This document shows positions 34,708-43,418 of a stretch of DNA of 64,000 nt, one piece after another; position 1 is the stretch's first letter; the number at the start of each line of letters is the position of its first letter. The position numbers and the translations under genes are program-made. The stretch covers positions 60,111 to 124,110 of the forward strand of contig NZ_NFIV01000007.1 in assembly GCF_002159555.1 (NCBI RefSeq), read 5' to 3'. Origin of the DNA: Muribaculum sp. An289. GTDB taxonomy: Bacteria; Bacteroidota; Bacteroidia; Bacteroidales; UBA932. A model generated the notes under the pieces. The model ran no database searches. It was not told the origin of the DNA and worked only from the letters and a program-made list of their open reading frames with translations.

Positions 34708-36664
34708 TGTTTCCAAGCGCCCCAGAATCGAGCATCCTCCTCAGGACGGATATGTAATCTTTGTATCCGTCCCCGAAGGCTGCAATCATGTCTTTCAGGA
34801 ATTCGTTGGTCGAAACTGCGGATATGAGCCATTCACCCCGGGTGTCGATGGAATATTTGCGGCATATACCGCTGAAATCGTACTTTAAAACGAATTCAGC
34901 GATTTCCACGGCCATTTCCTTCCTCCTCGATGATTTTCCGGCGGATTTTGCCAGGCAGACGTCGCATTTACCGCATTTTCGGGCCGCTTTTTCCCCGAAA
35001 TATCCGAGCAGCAGAACGCTTCTGCATTCGTCAGTCCGGGAGACATAGGATATGATGGATTCGAGCCGTTCCGAGAATCTCCTGAGACGGTCGTCGTACC
35101 TGCTTTTCGGCAGATATACATCCTTGGGCATGAGGCGGTTTTCCTTAAAACGGATCAAGGGGGTCTTGTCCGAAGGTATGTATATGATTATTCCTTTTTT
35201 GTACAGGCCGTACAGGCATTTCTTGAACTCGTTTTCGGAACATTCCACAAGCCTTGCCGCGTATCCGGTGTCGATTGTGACGGTCTGCGAGAATATTCCC
35301 GGGTAGCGGCGCATAAGAAAGTCCACGACGTTTTCTTCAAGGGCGTTTCCGGGATTGAACGAATAAAGTTCTTCCCTCGATACCGAGAACCCTACCCTCG
35401 TTGGAATCTCGCCTTCCGCCTCCACCTCCCAATGATTTTCCATTTCGATGTATTTTACCGAACTGGCCACCTTGCTACGCGGCAGCTTGTACCGGGAGCA
35501 GAAATCGTTGATGTTGAATTTTCCGACATGCCCTTCCCCGTACCCGAAAGGAATCCCGAAATAATTATGCACTTTATGGTAAATGTCCTCGATATAATCC
35601 AGCGACGGGAAAGAATTTTCCTTGATTTGCCGCAACCTGCGCACATCGCTGTCATTCCATAACAGCACCGCATACGAACGTTTTCCGTCCCGTCCGCCAC
35701 GTCCCGCTTCCTGGAAATAGGCCTCGATGCTGTCCGGCATGTCAAAATGGCATACGAAACGGACGTCCGGCTTGTCTATCCCCATTCCGAAAGCGTTTGT
35801 CGACACGATTATCCTCGTCTTTCCGCTTTTCCAGCGCTCCTGTATCCCCTCACGGGCCTCCTTGCCCATGCCGGCATGGTAGGCCTCTGCGACATATCCG
35901 TTTGCGACAAGGAAAGCGGCTATCTCCTCGGCGCGGCTGCGCATCCTCACATAGACTATCCCTGTCCCGGGCACGCCCTTGCATACCGAGAGCAATTGCC
36001 CGAGCTTGTCCTCGCATTTGCGCACTACATAGGAAAGGTTTTCACGCTCGAAGCTCCCCTTAATCAGATTGGGCCTCCGGAATTCGAGCTTCTGCATTAT
36101 GTCCGAAGCCACCTCCGGCGTGGCAGTGGCCGTAAGGGCGATTACCGGGACCTTCCTGCCAGTTATCTCCCTTATTTTAGAGATTTCAAGATAATCCGGC
36201 CTGAAGTCATACCCCCACTGGGATATGCAATGCGCCTCATCTACAACGATATATGCAATCTTCATATATTGCAGTCTCGTTATGAAAATCTCCGTTCTGA
36301 GCCTTTCGGGAGAGAGATACAGGAACTTGAAATCCCCGTACACGGCATTGTCCAGCGCCGTGTCTATTTCCTTGGCGGACATTCCAGAATATATGGCAAG
36401 CGACTTGATTCCGCGCGAATTGAGGTTGGCCACCTGGTCTTTCATCAAGGCTATCAGAGGAGTTATGACGATGCTTACACCCTCCTTCATCAGCGTAGGC
36501 ACCTGGAAACACACCGATTTGCCGCCTCCTGTAGGCAGTATGGCCAATACATCGTTTCCGTTTACGGCTGAATCTATTATCTCCCTCTGCTTAGGCCTGA
36601 AATCCGGATATCCCCAATACATCCGGAGGATTTCCTGCGGCCTGTCCGGTACGGTTTCTACCAT
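34694..36664 (-). CDS. recQ: RecQ-family ATP-dependent DNA helicase
   Basis: 656 residues from the ATG at 36664; the reading frame extends 13 codons upstream to a TTG that I consider less likely. Helicase motifs: FRPKQREII (motif 0), LPTGGGKSVCFQVP (I), DEAHCISQWGYDFRPDY (II), TATATPEV (III), QEAGRGGRDGK (VI). The zinc-binding RecQ-Ct domain has Cys in ECRSVLLLGYFG and KCGKCDVC. No separate HRDC domain is evident at the short C-terminus. The family unwinds DNA in repair and recombination. Confidence 0.92.
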   Translation of the reverse strand: MVETVPDRPQEILRMYWGYPDFRPKQREIIDSAVNGNDVLAILPTGGGKSVCFQVPTLMKEGVSIVITPLIALMKDQVANLNSRGIKSLAIYSGMSAKEIDTALDNAVYGDFKFLYLSPERLRTEIFITRLQYMKIAYIVVDEAHCISQWGYDFRPDYLEISKIREITGRKVPVIALTATATPEVASDIMQKLEFRRPNLIKGSFERENLSYVVRKCEDKLGQLLSVCKGVPGTGIVYVRMRSRAEEIAAFLVANGYVAEAYHAGMGKEAREGIQERWKSGKTRIIVSTNAFGMGIDKPDVRFVCHFDMPDSIEAYFQEAGRGGRDGKRSYAVLLWNDSDVRRLRQIKENSFPSLDYIEDIYHKVHNYFGIPFGYGEGHVGKFNINDFCSRYKLPRSKVASSVKYIEMENHWEVEAEGEIPTRVGFSVSREELYSFNPGNALEENVVDFLMRRYPGIFSQTVTIDTGYAARLVECSENEFKKCLYGLYKKGIIIYIPSDKTPLIRFKENRLMPKDVYLPKSRYDDRLRRFSERLESIISYVSRTDECRSVLLLGYFGEKAARKCGKCDVCLAKSAGKSSRRKEMAVEIAEFVLKYDFSGICRKYSIDTRGEWLISAVSTNEFLKDMIAAFGDGYKDYISVLRRMLDSGALGNIRNP

Positions 36665-36728
36665 TATCCTCTTACCCTCACGATTTGATCCGACAACTTT
36701 CAATCAATATTGTCACAAATTTAACACA

Positions 36729-36916
36729 TATTTTCGGAAGCTTATTGAGAAGCTGTTTAAAATTTTTTCAAAAGTTCTTTGCGGCACCATTCCGGCATCT
36801 TTACGCCATTTTTATCGTAAAATAGCGCTGCTATTCTCCTCAAAAAACGGCAAATATCTGCACGGAAGCATGTCGCAAATTTTCTGAGAAAAAATTTTAA
36901 ACAGCTTCCGAAAATA
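36729..36916. repeat. Long inverted repeat with GAAGCTGTTTAAAATTTTTTC arms
   Basis: The arm at 36749-36769 is the perfect reverse complement of part of 36888-36916, and the outer TATTTTCGGAAGC (36729-36741) also pairs with the end of the right arm. About 120 bases without a gene lie between. The AGAAGCTGTTTAAAA core returns at 39080-39094, and a diverged hairpin form at 62686-62714. This looks like a small terminal-inverted-repeat element in the recQ/pckA gap. Confidence 0.6.
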
Positions 36917-36921
36917 AAAAC

Positions 36922-36929
36922 TATTTTTG
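36922..36929 (+). promoter_or_regulatory. Predicted -7 box of pckA
   Basis: TATTTTTG matches TAnnTTTG; transcription would start near 36936 and leave a leader of about 100 bases before the ATG at 37034. It begins six bases after the inverted repeat, so that element supplies the DNA just upstream. Confidence 0.55.
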
Positions 36930-37033
36930 TGCTCCGTAACGGTCTGTTTTTTGCAGATGAGTTGCCGGATTGTCGGAAGGACAACCGTTCCGCTAATCAA
37001 GAATTTTTGTTAAAACTAAATATTTTTAAAATT

Positions 37034-38641
37034 ATGGAAAAAATCGATTTGAGCCGGTACGGCATCACTGGGGTCAAGGAAGTAATCTACAACCCTGATT
37101 ATGACAGTCTTTACAAAGCCGAACTCGATCCGTCCCTGACCGGATACGACAAAGGCCAGATTACCGAACTCGGTGCTGTCAATGTCATGACCGGCGTATA
37201 TACCGGACGTTCCCCTAAGGACAAATTCTTCGTAATGGACGATGTCAGCAGGAATACCGTTTGGTGGACATCCGACGAGTACAAGAATGACAACAAGCCT
37301 GTCACTCCTCAGACATGGAAGACCCTCAGGGAACTCGCCGTCAAAGAACTTTCGGACAAAAAACTGTACGTGGTGGACGCATTCTGCGGAGCCAACCCTG
37401 CAACCCGCCTCAAAGTGCGCTTCATCATGGAAGTGGCATGGCAGGCACATTTCGTAAGGAACATGTTCATCCGCCCTACCGAGGAAGAACTCGCCGCATA
37501 CGGGGAGCCGGATTTCGTAGTATTCAACGCTTCAAAAGCAAAAGTTGAGAACTATAAGGAATTGGGGCTCAATTCCGAAACAGCGGTTGTCTTCAATCTT
37601 ACTTCAAAAGAGCAGGTAATCATCAACACCTGGTACGGCGGCGAGATGAAGAAAGGTATCTTCTCCATAATGAACTACTACAACCCTCTCCGCGGAATCG
37701 CTTCGATGCACTGCTCGGCCAATACCGACCTGAAAGGCGAAAACACAGCCATCTTCTTCGGCCTGTCCGGAACCGGCAAGACCACCCTTTCGACCGACCC
37801 TAAGAGGCTTCTCATTGGTGATGACGAACACGGTTGGGACGACAACGGAGTGTTCAACTATGAAGGCGGATGCTACGCCAAGGTCATCAACCTGAGCAAG
37901 GAAAACGAGCCTGACATCTACAATGCAATCAAGCGCGACGCCCTTCTTGAAAACGTCACCGTGGATGCAAACGGGAAAATCGATTTCGCAGACAAGAGCG
38001 TTACCGAAAACACCCGCGTTTCATACCCGATATACCATATTAAAAATATAGTAAAACCGGTATCGAAAGGCCCTCATGCAAAACAGGTTATTTTCCTTTC
38101 GGCAGATGCATTCGGAGTGCTTCCTCCAGTTTCGATACTTACTCCGGAACAGACACAGTATTACTTCCTGTCCGGCTTCACTGCAAAACTCGCGGGAACC
38201 GAGCGCGGAATCACCGAGCCTACCCCTACCTTCTCCGCATGCTTCGGAGCGGCTTTCCTTTCACTCCATCCGACAAAATACGGTGAAGAACTCGTTAAAC
38301 GCATGAAAGCGGCAGGCGCAAGGGCATACCTTGTAAATACAGGCTGGAACGGTTCAGGAAAACGTATCTCCATCAAGGATACCCGTGGAATCATAGATGC
38401 CATCCTCGACGGTTCAATCGACAAGGCCCCTACGAAGACGATACCTTACTTCGGCTTCGAAGTCCCTACCGAGTTGCCGGGAGTCGACACACATATCCTC
38501 GACCCTCGCGACACATACGCAAACCCTGCGGAATGGGACACCAAGGCGAAGGACCTTGCCGGACGTTTCATCAAGAACTTCGAGAAATTCACGGGCAATG
38601 ACCTCGGCAAATCCCTCGTAGAAGCAGGTCCGAAACTGTAA
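37034..38641 (+). CDS. pckA: Phosphoenolpyruvate carboxykinase (ATP)
   Basis: 535 residues from the ATG at 37034, the usual length. The in-frame extension to 36929 covers the promoter. Motifs: [10 protein letters not shown], the P-loop [17 protein letters not shown] with metal-binding Asp, and [15 protein letters not shown]. In anaerobic Bacteroidales it fixes CO2 onto PEP, making oxaloacetate and ATP on the way to succinate/propionate. It stands alone with its own terminator. Confidence 0.96.
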   Translation: MEKIDLSRYGITGVKEVIYNPDYDSLYKAELDPSLTGYDKGQITELGAVNVMTGVYTGRSPKDKFFVMDDVSRNTVWWTSDEYKNDNKPVTPQTWKTLRELAVKELSDKKLYVVDAFCGANPATRLKVRFIMEVAWQAHFVRNMFIRPTEEELAAYGEPDFVVFNASKAKVENYKELGLNSETAVVFNLTSKEQVIINTWYGGEMKKGIFSIMNYYNPLRGIASMHCSANTDLKGENTAIFFGLSGTGKTTLSTDPKRLLIGDDEHGWDDNGVFNYEGGCYAKVINLSKENEPDIYNAIKRDALLENVTVDANGKIDFADKSVTENTRVSYPIYHIKNIVKPVSKGPHAKQVIFLSADAFGVLPPVSILTPEQTQYYFLSGFTAKLAGTERGITEPTPTFSACFGAAFLSLHPTKYGEELVKRMKAAGARAYLVNTGWNGSGKRISIKDTRGIIDAILDGSIDKAPTKTIPYFGFEVPTELPGVDTHILDPRDTYANPAEWDTKAKDLAGRFIKNFEKFTGNDLGKSLVEAGPKL

Positions 38642-38681
38642 TCCTGGCTTGCCTATAATAAGGACTCACATGACACTACCG

Positions 38682-38718
38682 ACCGGCCCCGGAGGCAATC
38701 TGGAGCCGGTTTTGTTTT
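38682..38718 (+). terminator. Rho-independent terminator of pckA
   Basis: ACCGGC (38682-38687) and GCCGGT (38705-38710) pair, followed by TTTGTTTT; it is 41 bases after the stop codon. Confidence 0.75.
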
Positions 38719-38736
38719 TGCACATTTTACTTACAA

Positions 38737-38877
38737 TCCCGTCGCGCCAATCTTTCGCGCCAGCCCTAAAGCGCCAACGTTGAAGCATAAACCCATCGCG
38801 CCAATTTGAAGTGCCAATCTTTCGCGCAAACCTTAAAGCCCGGCCCTGAAGTGCAAACCCTGAAGCACAGCCTGACT
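38737..38877. repeat. Degenerate tandem array of 13-14-bp units
   Basis: About ten units in a row, each beginning GCGC, GTGC or GCAC and ending in GAA, AAA or TTC: GCGCCAATCTTTC, GCGCCAGCCCTAAA, GCGCCAACGTTGAA, GCGCCAATTTGAA, GTGCCAATCTTTC, GCGCAAACCTTAAA, GTGCAAACCCTGAA. The last units run into the 210-bp direct repeat. No translation product is supported. Confidence 0.6.
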
Positions 38878-39061
38878 TAACTCCTGTCGTTATAAAATAC
38901 TGTAAATCAACAACAAGCGGAATACACAATCAAAAACAAGTGTGGATTTCGGCAGGTTGTGAACCCCTTGAAATCCACACTTAAAAATCTTCATCATAGC
39001 GCCAATCAACTGTATATCAGCATATAATAGCGCATCCGGGTTAAGCCGGGGTGTGCCCGCA
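38851..39061. repeat. Long direct repeat, copy A
   Basis: About 210 bp shared with 40450-40662, from GTGCAAACCCTGAAGCACA to GGGGTGTGCCCGCAA. The central 60 bp are nearly identical and hold a 13-bp perfect hairpin, AAGTGTGGATTTC (38938-38950)/GAAATCCACACTT (38970-38982). The outer parts differ by scattered substitutions. The two copies bracket the ATPase gene 39101-40285. Confidence 0.8.
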
Positions 39062-39100
39062 AAATACAGAAAACTTTCTCAGAAGCTGTTTAAAACTTTC

Positions 39101-40285
39101 TCAGAACAACCGCCGTATATCCATCGAAAGGAAATCCTCCGCATTGATTCCTCCGTCTCCCACGATAAAGGCCGATTGAGGATGGAACAGATTGCGAAAC
39201 CTGTCCAATCCTTCAGTCCGTTTCTCCGCATTGCTTTTTACCTCGATAGCGACCACCGAGCCTTTCTTGCGCAGGACGAAATCCACTTCATCATTCCGCT
39301 CACGCCAATAGAACACTTCAAAGCAATGTACAAAGGCCTGACTTACCAGATAGGCACCGATGCCCGATTCGAAGATACGCCCCCATGACTTACGGTCCAA
39401 TATCGCCTGTTCAAAAGTAAAAGGGCTATACACCATCTTCAATGCATTGTTATACACCTGCAACTTGGGGATGCTGGCGCGCCTTCGGGCCATATCCACA
39501 CTGAACCGATGGAGCCCGCATAGCAATCCGCTTTCATCCAACAGATTGATGTACCTTGCCAAGGTCACTGTGTTTCCGGCATCTTGAAGTGCCCCCAACA
39601 TCTTATTCAACGAAAGCAATTCACCCGAATACGCTGCGCCCAACTCGAAGGTCTGGCGAAGCAAAGCAGGCTTGCCAATAGGCGTATCCATCAGAATATC
39701 CTTATTGATGGTAGCCTCGATAATAGCCGACTGGATGTATTGCCCGAACCGGTCTTCGTCACCAATCAAAACAGCCGCACCGGGATAGCCTCCGTAGAAC
39801 AGGTATTGGTCAAGTGAGAAACCGAAACATTCCTGCATCTCACGAAAACTCCAATGGCTCATGCGTATCTCCTCAAACCGCCCTGCCAAAGATTCGGACA
39901 AGCCTTTCTCCAACAACACACGGCTGCTCCCCAAAAGCAATACCTTGATATTGCGGTCATGAAAAGTATCATCGTCCCATTCCTTCTTCACCACCTCGCT
40001 CCAGTTGGCAATCTTCTGTATCTCGTCAATCACAAGGATGACACTCTCCCAGCCCCGGCTCTCTTTCAAGCTGCGCACAGCCGCCCAGCAATCGGAAATC
40101 CAGGCACTGTTCGTAGCCGGGACATTGTCGGCAGAAAAGGACCGGTAAGGCATATCCAAATCCTGAAGCACTTGTTTGACAACAGTGGACTTGCCTGTCT
40201 GACGGGCACCCATCACCACTTGGATGAACTTCCTAGGCTCTTTCATCCTATCCGTAATCACCTGATATTCCGCTCGTTTATACAT
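39101..40285 (-). CDS. AAA+ ATPase with DUF4143 domain
   Basis: A 394-residue protein. The N-terminal ATPase has Walker A GARQTGKSTVVKQ (residues about 26-38), Walker B in SVILVIDEIQKI, and sensor LLLGSSRVLL. The C-terminal half matches DUF4143 (QTFELGAAYSGELLSLNKML, then WGRIFESGIGAYL and a nuclease-like FYWRERNDEVDFVLRKKG...AIEVKS). That last D-x(n)-E-x-K pattern resembles PD-(D/E)XK nucleases, as noted for this family. The proteins are common in many copies in Bacteroidetes and archaea, and their role is not settled. Here the gene sits alone between two 210-bp direct repeats. Confidence 0.85.
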   Translation of the reverse strand: MYKRAEYQVITDRMKEPRKFIQVVMGARQTGKSTVVKQVLQDLDMPYRSFSADNVPATNSAWISDCWAAVRSLKESRGWESVILVIDEIQKIANWSEVVKKEWDDDTFHDRNIKVLLLGSSRVLLEKGLSESLAGRFEEIRMSHWSFREMQECFGFSLDQYLFYGGYPGAAVLIGDEDRFGQYIQSAIIEATINKDILMDTPIGKPALLRQTFELGAAYSGELLSLNKMLGALQDAGNTVTLARYINLLDESGLLCGLHRFSVDMARRRASIPKLQVYNNALKMVYSPFTFEQAILDRKSWGRIFESGIGAYLVSQAFVHCFEVFYWRERNDEVDFVLRKKGSVVAIEVKSNAEKRTEGLDRFRNLFHPQSAFIVGDGGINAEDFLSMDIRRLF

Positions 40286-40397
40286 ACTATTACATTTTAC
40301 TCAATAGACCAAGTATTTTTACTCAATGCAAATGTAACAAAAATATCAGATACAATCCAATAATGTTCAAATTATGCCAATAGCCAATCTATCGAAC

Positions 40398-40475
40398 AAA
40401 TCCTGAATCACAAACCTTGATACACAAATCCTAAAACACAAACCCAGAAGCGCAAACCCTGAAGCACATCCCTAC
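40398..40475. repeat. Short degenerate array of 14-bp units before repeat B
   Basis: Units TACACAAATCCTAAA, ACACAAACCCAGAA, GCGCAAACCCTGAA, GCACATCCCTACTT follow each other and match the array at 38737-38877. The array thus belongs to the same larger duplicated segment as the direct repeat. Confidence 0.55.
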
Positions 40476-40662
40476 TTAACTCTCGCTATCATAAAATACT
40501 GTAAATCAACAATAAACGGAGCGAACAATCAAAAACAAGTGTGGATTTCGGCAGGTTGTGAACCCCTTGAAATCCACACTTAAAAACATCTACCAGAGCA
40601 CTAATCAACTGTATATCAGCACATAATGGCGCATCCTGGTTAAGTTGGGGTGTGCCCGCAAT
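40450..40662. repeat. Long direct repeat, copy B
   Basis: Second copy of the 210-bp repeat, in the same orientation, with the same hairpin AAGTGTGGATTTC (40537-40549)/GAAATCCACACTT (40569-40581). Together with copy A it encloses about 1.4 kb holding only the ATPase gene. The 400-base gap 40286-40685 holds nothing else that I can support. Confidence 0.8.
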
Positions 40663-40685
40663 CGCAAAACCTTACCGACAACCCG

Positions 40686-42353
40686 TCAGAATGCCAAAAC
40701 CGGCCTTACCTTCATGTCCACATCCCAGGTTTTACCGCAGGCCTCGCATTCTATAGTACCTATGGAATAGATACCCCAAGCCCTTGCATTCGAATCGAAT
40801 ACTTCCGTTGAAGTCCACAGATGCTCCGCACTGCCGGACGGCATGAATATGTCCTTCATGTCATCAGGTATTTCAGACATCCATGCATTGAGCCTGTCTG
40901 CAAAATCCCGGTAACCGGTACCTTCCCATGAATAATTGTGGCCTGAACGTTCGGCATCTTCCAGTCCGGTCAGCTGCCCGAAATTTTTAAACAGGTCGTA
41001 AACCTGTCCGGACGAAGGCAGGAACCATCCCGAAGTATTTTCCGGAGCCTTGTAAGGACTGCCTTCCTCGTTCCATGCCGCTACGGCCGAAAATGCCTTG
41101 TAGTTCGTCGTACTGTAGTCCTCCCTGTTCCAGACCACATTGCAGTTGTACAGTCCGCTGAGATCGGTGTAAAACATATCCATATAGGTGTTTTCCAGTT
41201 CGGGTATATCTTCCCTGAACGTACTCCAGTTTACTGATATTGCCGCATTTTTAACGGATATGACCAGCCCGTTGACAAAACCGGCCTCCGTCTCGGCCAC
41301 TCCCCATCTGTCGGAATCTCCCGTCATGAACACAAGGCCCAAAACGGTTTTTGCAGGATCGAATTCGGAAGACCATGTGCCGTCGGAATAAAAATAATCT
41401 CCGATTTCAGGTGCCGGAAGTCCCGGTTCCTCGCCGACCTTCACCTGCTGCTCGGCAAGGAAACTCTGGCCGTTGGAAGCGATAAGTATCACGCTTACGA
41501 CACCTTCCGTCTCGGCATATACGTTCTCCGCAACAGGTGCAGTGATGGTGATTTCGCCGCCATCCATCGACACCCGCCAGCCATCCGGCTTAGATATGCT
41601 GTAATCACCGGCGCCGCTCATCGTATAAACGAAAGACTTGCTCTCGCCCGCAGCGAAATAAACCGTGTCCGCATCAGTGCCGAAGTCGAATACGAGTTCC
41701 TTCGTCTTGGGTATCATCAGCACCTCGCCGCCGCGGAGGGTGACGTATACATAATCCTCGTCATCGCTGACATCCTCGAACAACGAATCACCCACACCGC
41801 TCGAAGGCATGCCCGTGTCGGTCCACGTCTTGCCGCCGTCCGTGGAAATCTCCCAGTTCCCGCTCTCCGGATTTATCCTCACCTGAGGCGCGGTGCCGGT
41901 TACCGGGAACCTTTCGCCGTTTTCCCCGTAGATGTAGTCGGTCTTCCCGTCAGGATACTCGTAGCCCCAGTAGTAGATGCCGTCGCTGTCATCTAAGATT
42001 ACTATTATAGTCGGAGGGGTAATGGCATCTTTACCCTCGGCACCGTCCTCCCCGTCACGGATGGTAACTTCCGTTCCGTCTGAAAAATAAATCGTCCAGC
42101 TCCCGTCGGTGTTCTGCTCCACCCTGTCCACGGTCACTGCCGACTGGATTTTTTCGATAAGCTCCTGCAAGGAGTTGATTTCCTCCTGGACCTCTTTCTG
42201 GAAGTCCTCCAAGGCTTCCACACGGCTCGTCAGGTCGTCGATGGACCCGCGAAGGGAGCTGTCATCGTAAGAACAGGAAGAAAAGGAAACAAGCATCAAT
42301 GCAGATGCCAGGGCCGCAGCAAGCACGCGGCTTGATAAAATGTAACGTTTCAT
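40686..42353 (-). CDS. Lipoprotein with coiled coil, DUF4988 and the shared Lcl-like C-terminal domain
   Basis: 555 residues. A lipoprotein signal ends at Cys27 (SFSSC) followed by SYDDS, a likely surface-export signal. Residues about 33-75 form a coiled coil (SLRGSIDDLTSRVEALEDF). A DUF4988-type segment follows (GSWTIYFSDGTEVTIRDGEDG, TPPTIIVILDD, then TGTAPQVRINPESGNWEIS). The C-terminal 250 residues (IGDYFYSDGTWS... SGWFLPSS... LWTSTEV... VRPVLAF) are homologous to the ends of the two BIG2 lipoproteins at 18-21 kb. So one C-terminal domain is carried on different stalks. The function is unknown. Confidence 0.83.
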   Translation of the reverse strand: MKRYILSSRVLAAALASALMLVSFSSCSYDDSSLRGSIDDLTSRVEALEDFQKEVQEEINSLQELIEKIQSAVTVDRVEQNTDGSWTIYFSDGTEVTIRDGEDGAEGKDAITPPTIIVILDDSDGIYYWGYEYPDGKTDYIYGENGERFPVTGTAPQVRINPESGNWEISTDGGKTWTDTGMPSSGVGDSLFEDVSDDEDYVYVTLRGGEVLMIPKTKELVFDFGTDADTVYFAAGESKSFVYTMSGAGDYSISKPDGWRVSMDGGEITITAPVAENVYAETEGVVSVILIASNGQSFLAEQQVKVGEEPGLPAPEIGDYFYSDGTWSSEFDPAKTVLGLVFMTGDSDRWGVAETEAGFVNGLVISVKNAAISVNWSTFREDIPELENTYMDMFYTDLSGLYNCNVVWNREDYSTTNYKAFSAVAAWNEEGSPYKAPENTSGWFLPSSGQVYDLFKNFGQLTGLEDAERSGHNYSWEGTGYRDFADRLNAWMSEIPDDMKDIFMPSGSAEHLWTSTEVFDSNARAWGIYSIGTIECEACGKTWDVDMKVRPVLAF

Positions 42354-42499
42354 AAGTTTTTATTTAAATTGATTATAAGGTTGAATCATTCCGTTACAGG
42401 TTCAGTTTTAAACGTTGGTTTTTTCTTGAACGTTTTTGCACGTAAACGGAAATTACCCTTAATCGCAGAAAGAATCTGACAAACAAAAATTTATGAAAA

Positions 42500-42531
42500 A
42501 CTTTGGATAATCGGGAAAAGACTTGTATATT
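42500..42531 (+). promoter_or_regulatory. Perfect promoter-like pair without a gene in front
   Basis: TTTG (42500-42503) and TATATTTG (42524-42531) with a 20-base spacer match the Bacteroidales consensus fully. It reads rightwards into 42538-42616 and then antisense into the metallo-hydrolase gene; no sense ORF is convincing. It could start a small or antisense RNA. Confidence 0.45.
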
Positions 42532-42586
42532 TGTCGTTATAAACCAACGTTTTAACGGCAATCAATCCCTGTCGGGAATCACAGAA

Positions 42587-42634
42587 AAACGGTTACGGTA
42601 CAATCAAGACAAACGGTTACAGTTCAATCAAGGC
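42587..42634. repeat. 24-bp tandem repeat, two copies
   Basis: AAACGGTTACGGTACAATCA plus AGAC (42587-42610) is followed by AAACGGTTACAGTTCAATCA plus AGGC (42611-42634). The second copy includes the stop codon and last codons of the metallo-hydrolase gene. AAACGTTGGTTTT (42409-42421) and AAACCAACGTTTT (42541-42553) also form an inverted pair just upstream. Confidence 0.6.
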
Positions 42635-43417
42635 GGAAGCCTCCCTCCGCGGAAGTGGATAAAGCATGAGGTCCCTGCCGGGCACGACACCTATTCCCGC
42701 CAAAGCCGCCTTAGTGCATTCGTAGGCCGTTTTCGGCGTATTGTTCTGCTCGCTCAAATGACAGAGGAACACGTGTTTGAGCCCTTTGTGGTATACCCCT
42801 CTGATAAAATTGGCGCAATCATCATTGCTGAGATGCCCTTTCTCGCACATTATCCGGGCCTTCAGTTCATGCGTATAAGGCCCGGTAAGCAGCATGTCGA
42901 AATCGTAGTTCGATTCGATTATGATATGGGAACATTGCCGGGCAAGGCCGTAAGCCTCCGGCGGAATCCGGCCCAAGTCGGTAAGCAACAGGATTTTTTC
43001 CCCATAGAAATCCATAAAGTATCCGACAGTTTCAGTCGCATCATGGCCTACCGGAACGGGCATGAACGTAAAACCCTCGTAGCTGGTACAGGACATGCAC
43101 TCGCAGGGTCTCAGGAAAGCATTGTCGACCTCCTTCACACGGCTGTCGAACACGAGCGCACGGCACAGTGTCGGAGTCGTATATATCGGCTTTCCATAAT
43201 GGCCCGCGAATTTTCCCAAATGCCTTATGTGGTCGTAATGGTCATGCGTAATCAGGACAATGTCGATATCATCGGGAGCAATGCCCGCAGCACTCAACGA
43301 GTTTTTCATCCGCCGCAGACTCACTCCCGCATCAATCATGACGGCACACTGCTCATTGAAGATGACATAACAGTTGCCGCTGCTTCCGCTTGACAGACTC
43401 AGAAACCTGACAGGCAT
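42617..43417 (-). CDS. MBL-fold metallo-hydrolase (YycJ/WalJ-like)
   Basis: A 266-residue metallo-beta-lactamase fold with SLSSGSSGNCYVI at the N-terminus (the YycJ hallmark), DAGVSLRRM, and the metal motif THDHYDHIRH. Later His/Asp ligands are in GHDATE and LCHLSEQN. Relatives of YycJ/WalJ are linked to DNA processing and cell-wall coordination, but the activity is not certain. One base separates it from the phosphorylase gene upstream. The last residues are coded by the second copy of a 24-bp tandem repeat. Confidence 0.87.
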   Translation of the reverse strand: MPVRFLSLSSGSSGNCYVIFNEQCAVMIDAGVSLRRMKNSLSAAGIAPDDIDIVLITHDHYDHIRHLGKFAGHYGKPIYTTPTLCRALVFDSRVKEVDNAFLRPCECMSCTSYEGFTFMPVPVGHDATETVGYFMDFYGEKILLLTDLGRIPPEAYGLARQCSHIIIESNYDFDMLLTGPYTHELKARIMCEKGHLSNDDCANFIRGVYHKGLKHVFLCHLSEQNNTPKTAYECTKAALAGIGVVPGRDLMLYPLPRREASALIEL

Positions 43418-43418
43418 C

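Noticed and set aside
36929..37033. N-terminal extension of PEP carboxykinase by 35 codons
   Set aside because: The extension starts inside the -7 box and would make the protein longer than all usual PckA proteins; the ATG at 37034 gives the standard 535 residues.
38851..40662. Integron or retron reading of the direct repeats
   Set aside because: There is no integrase or reverse transcriptase gene in the window, and the hairpin lacks the conserved core sites known from attC.
42503..43393. A 296-codon plus-strand open frame behind an ideal promoter
   Set aside because: It lies opposite the conserved metallo-hydrolase gene, and its translation shows no recognisable motif or signal; it is a shadow. 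The promoter itself is kept as a finding.
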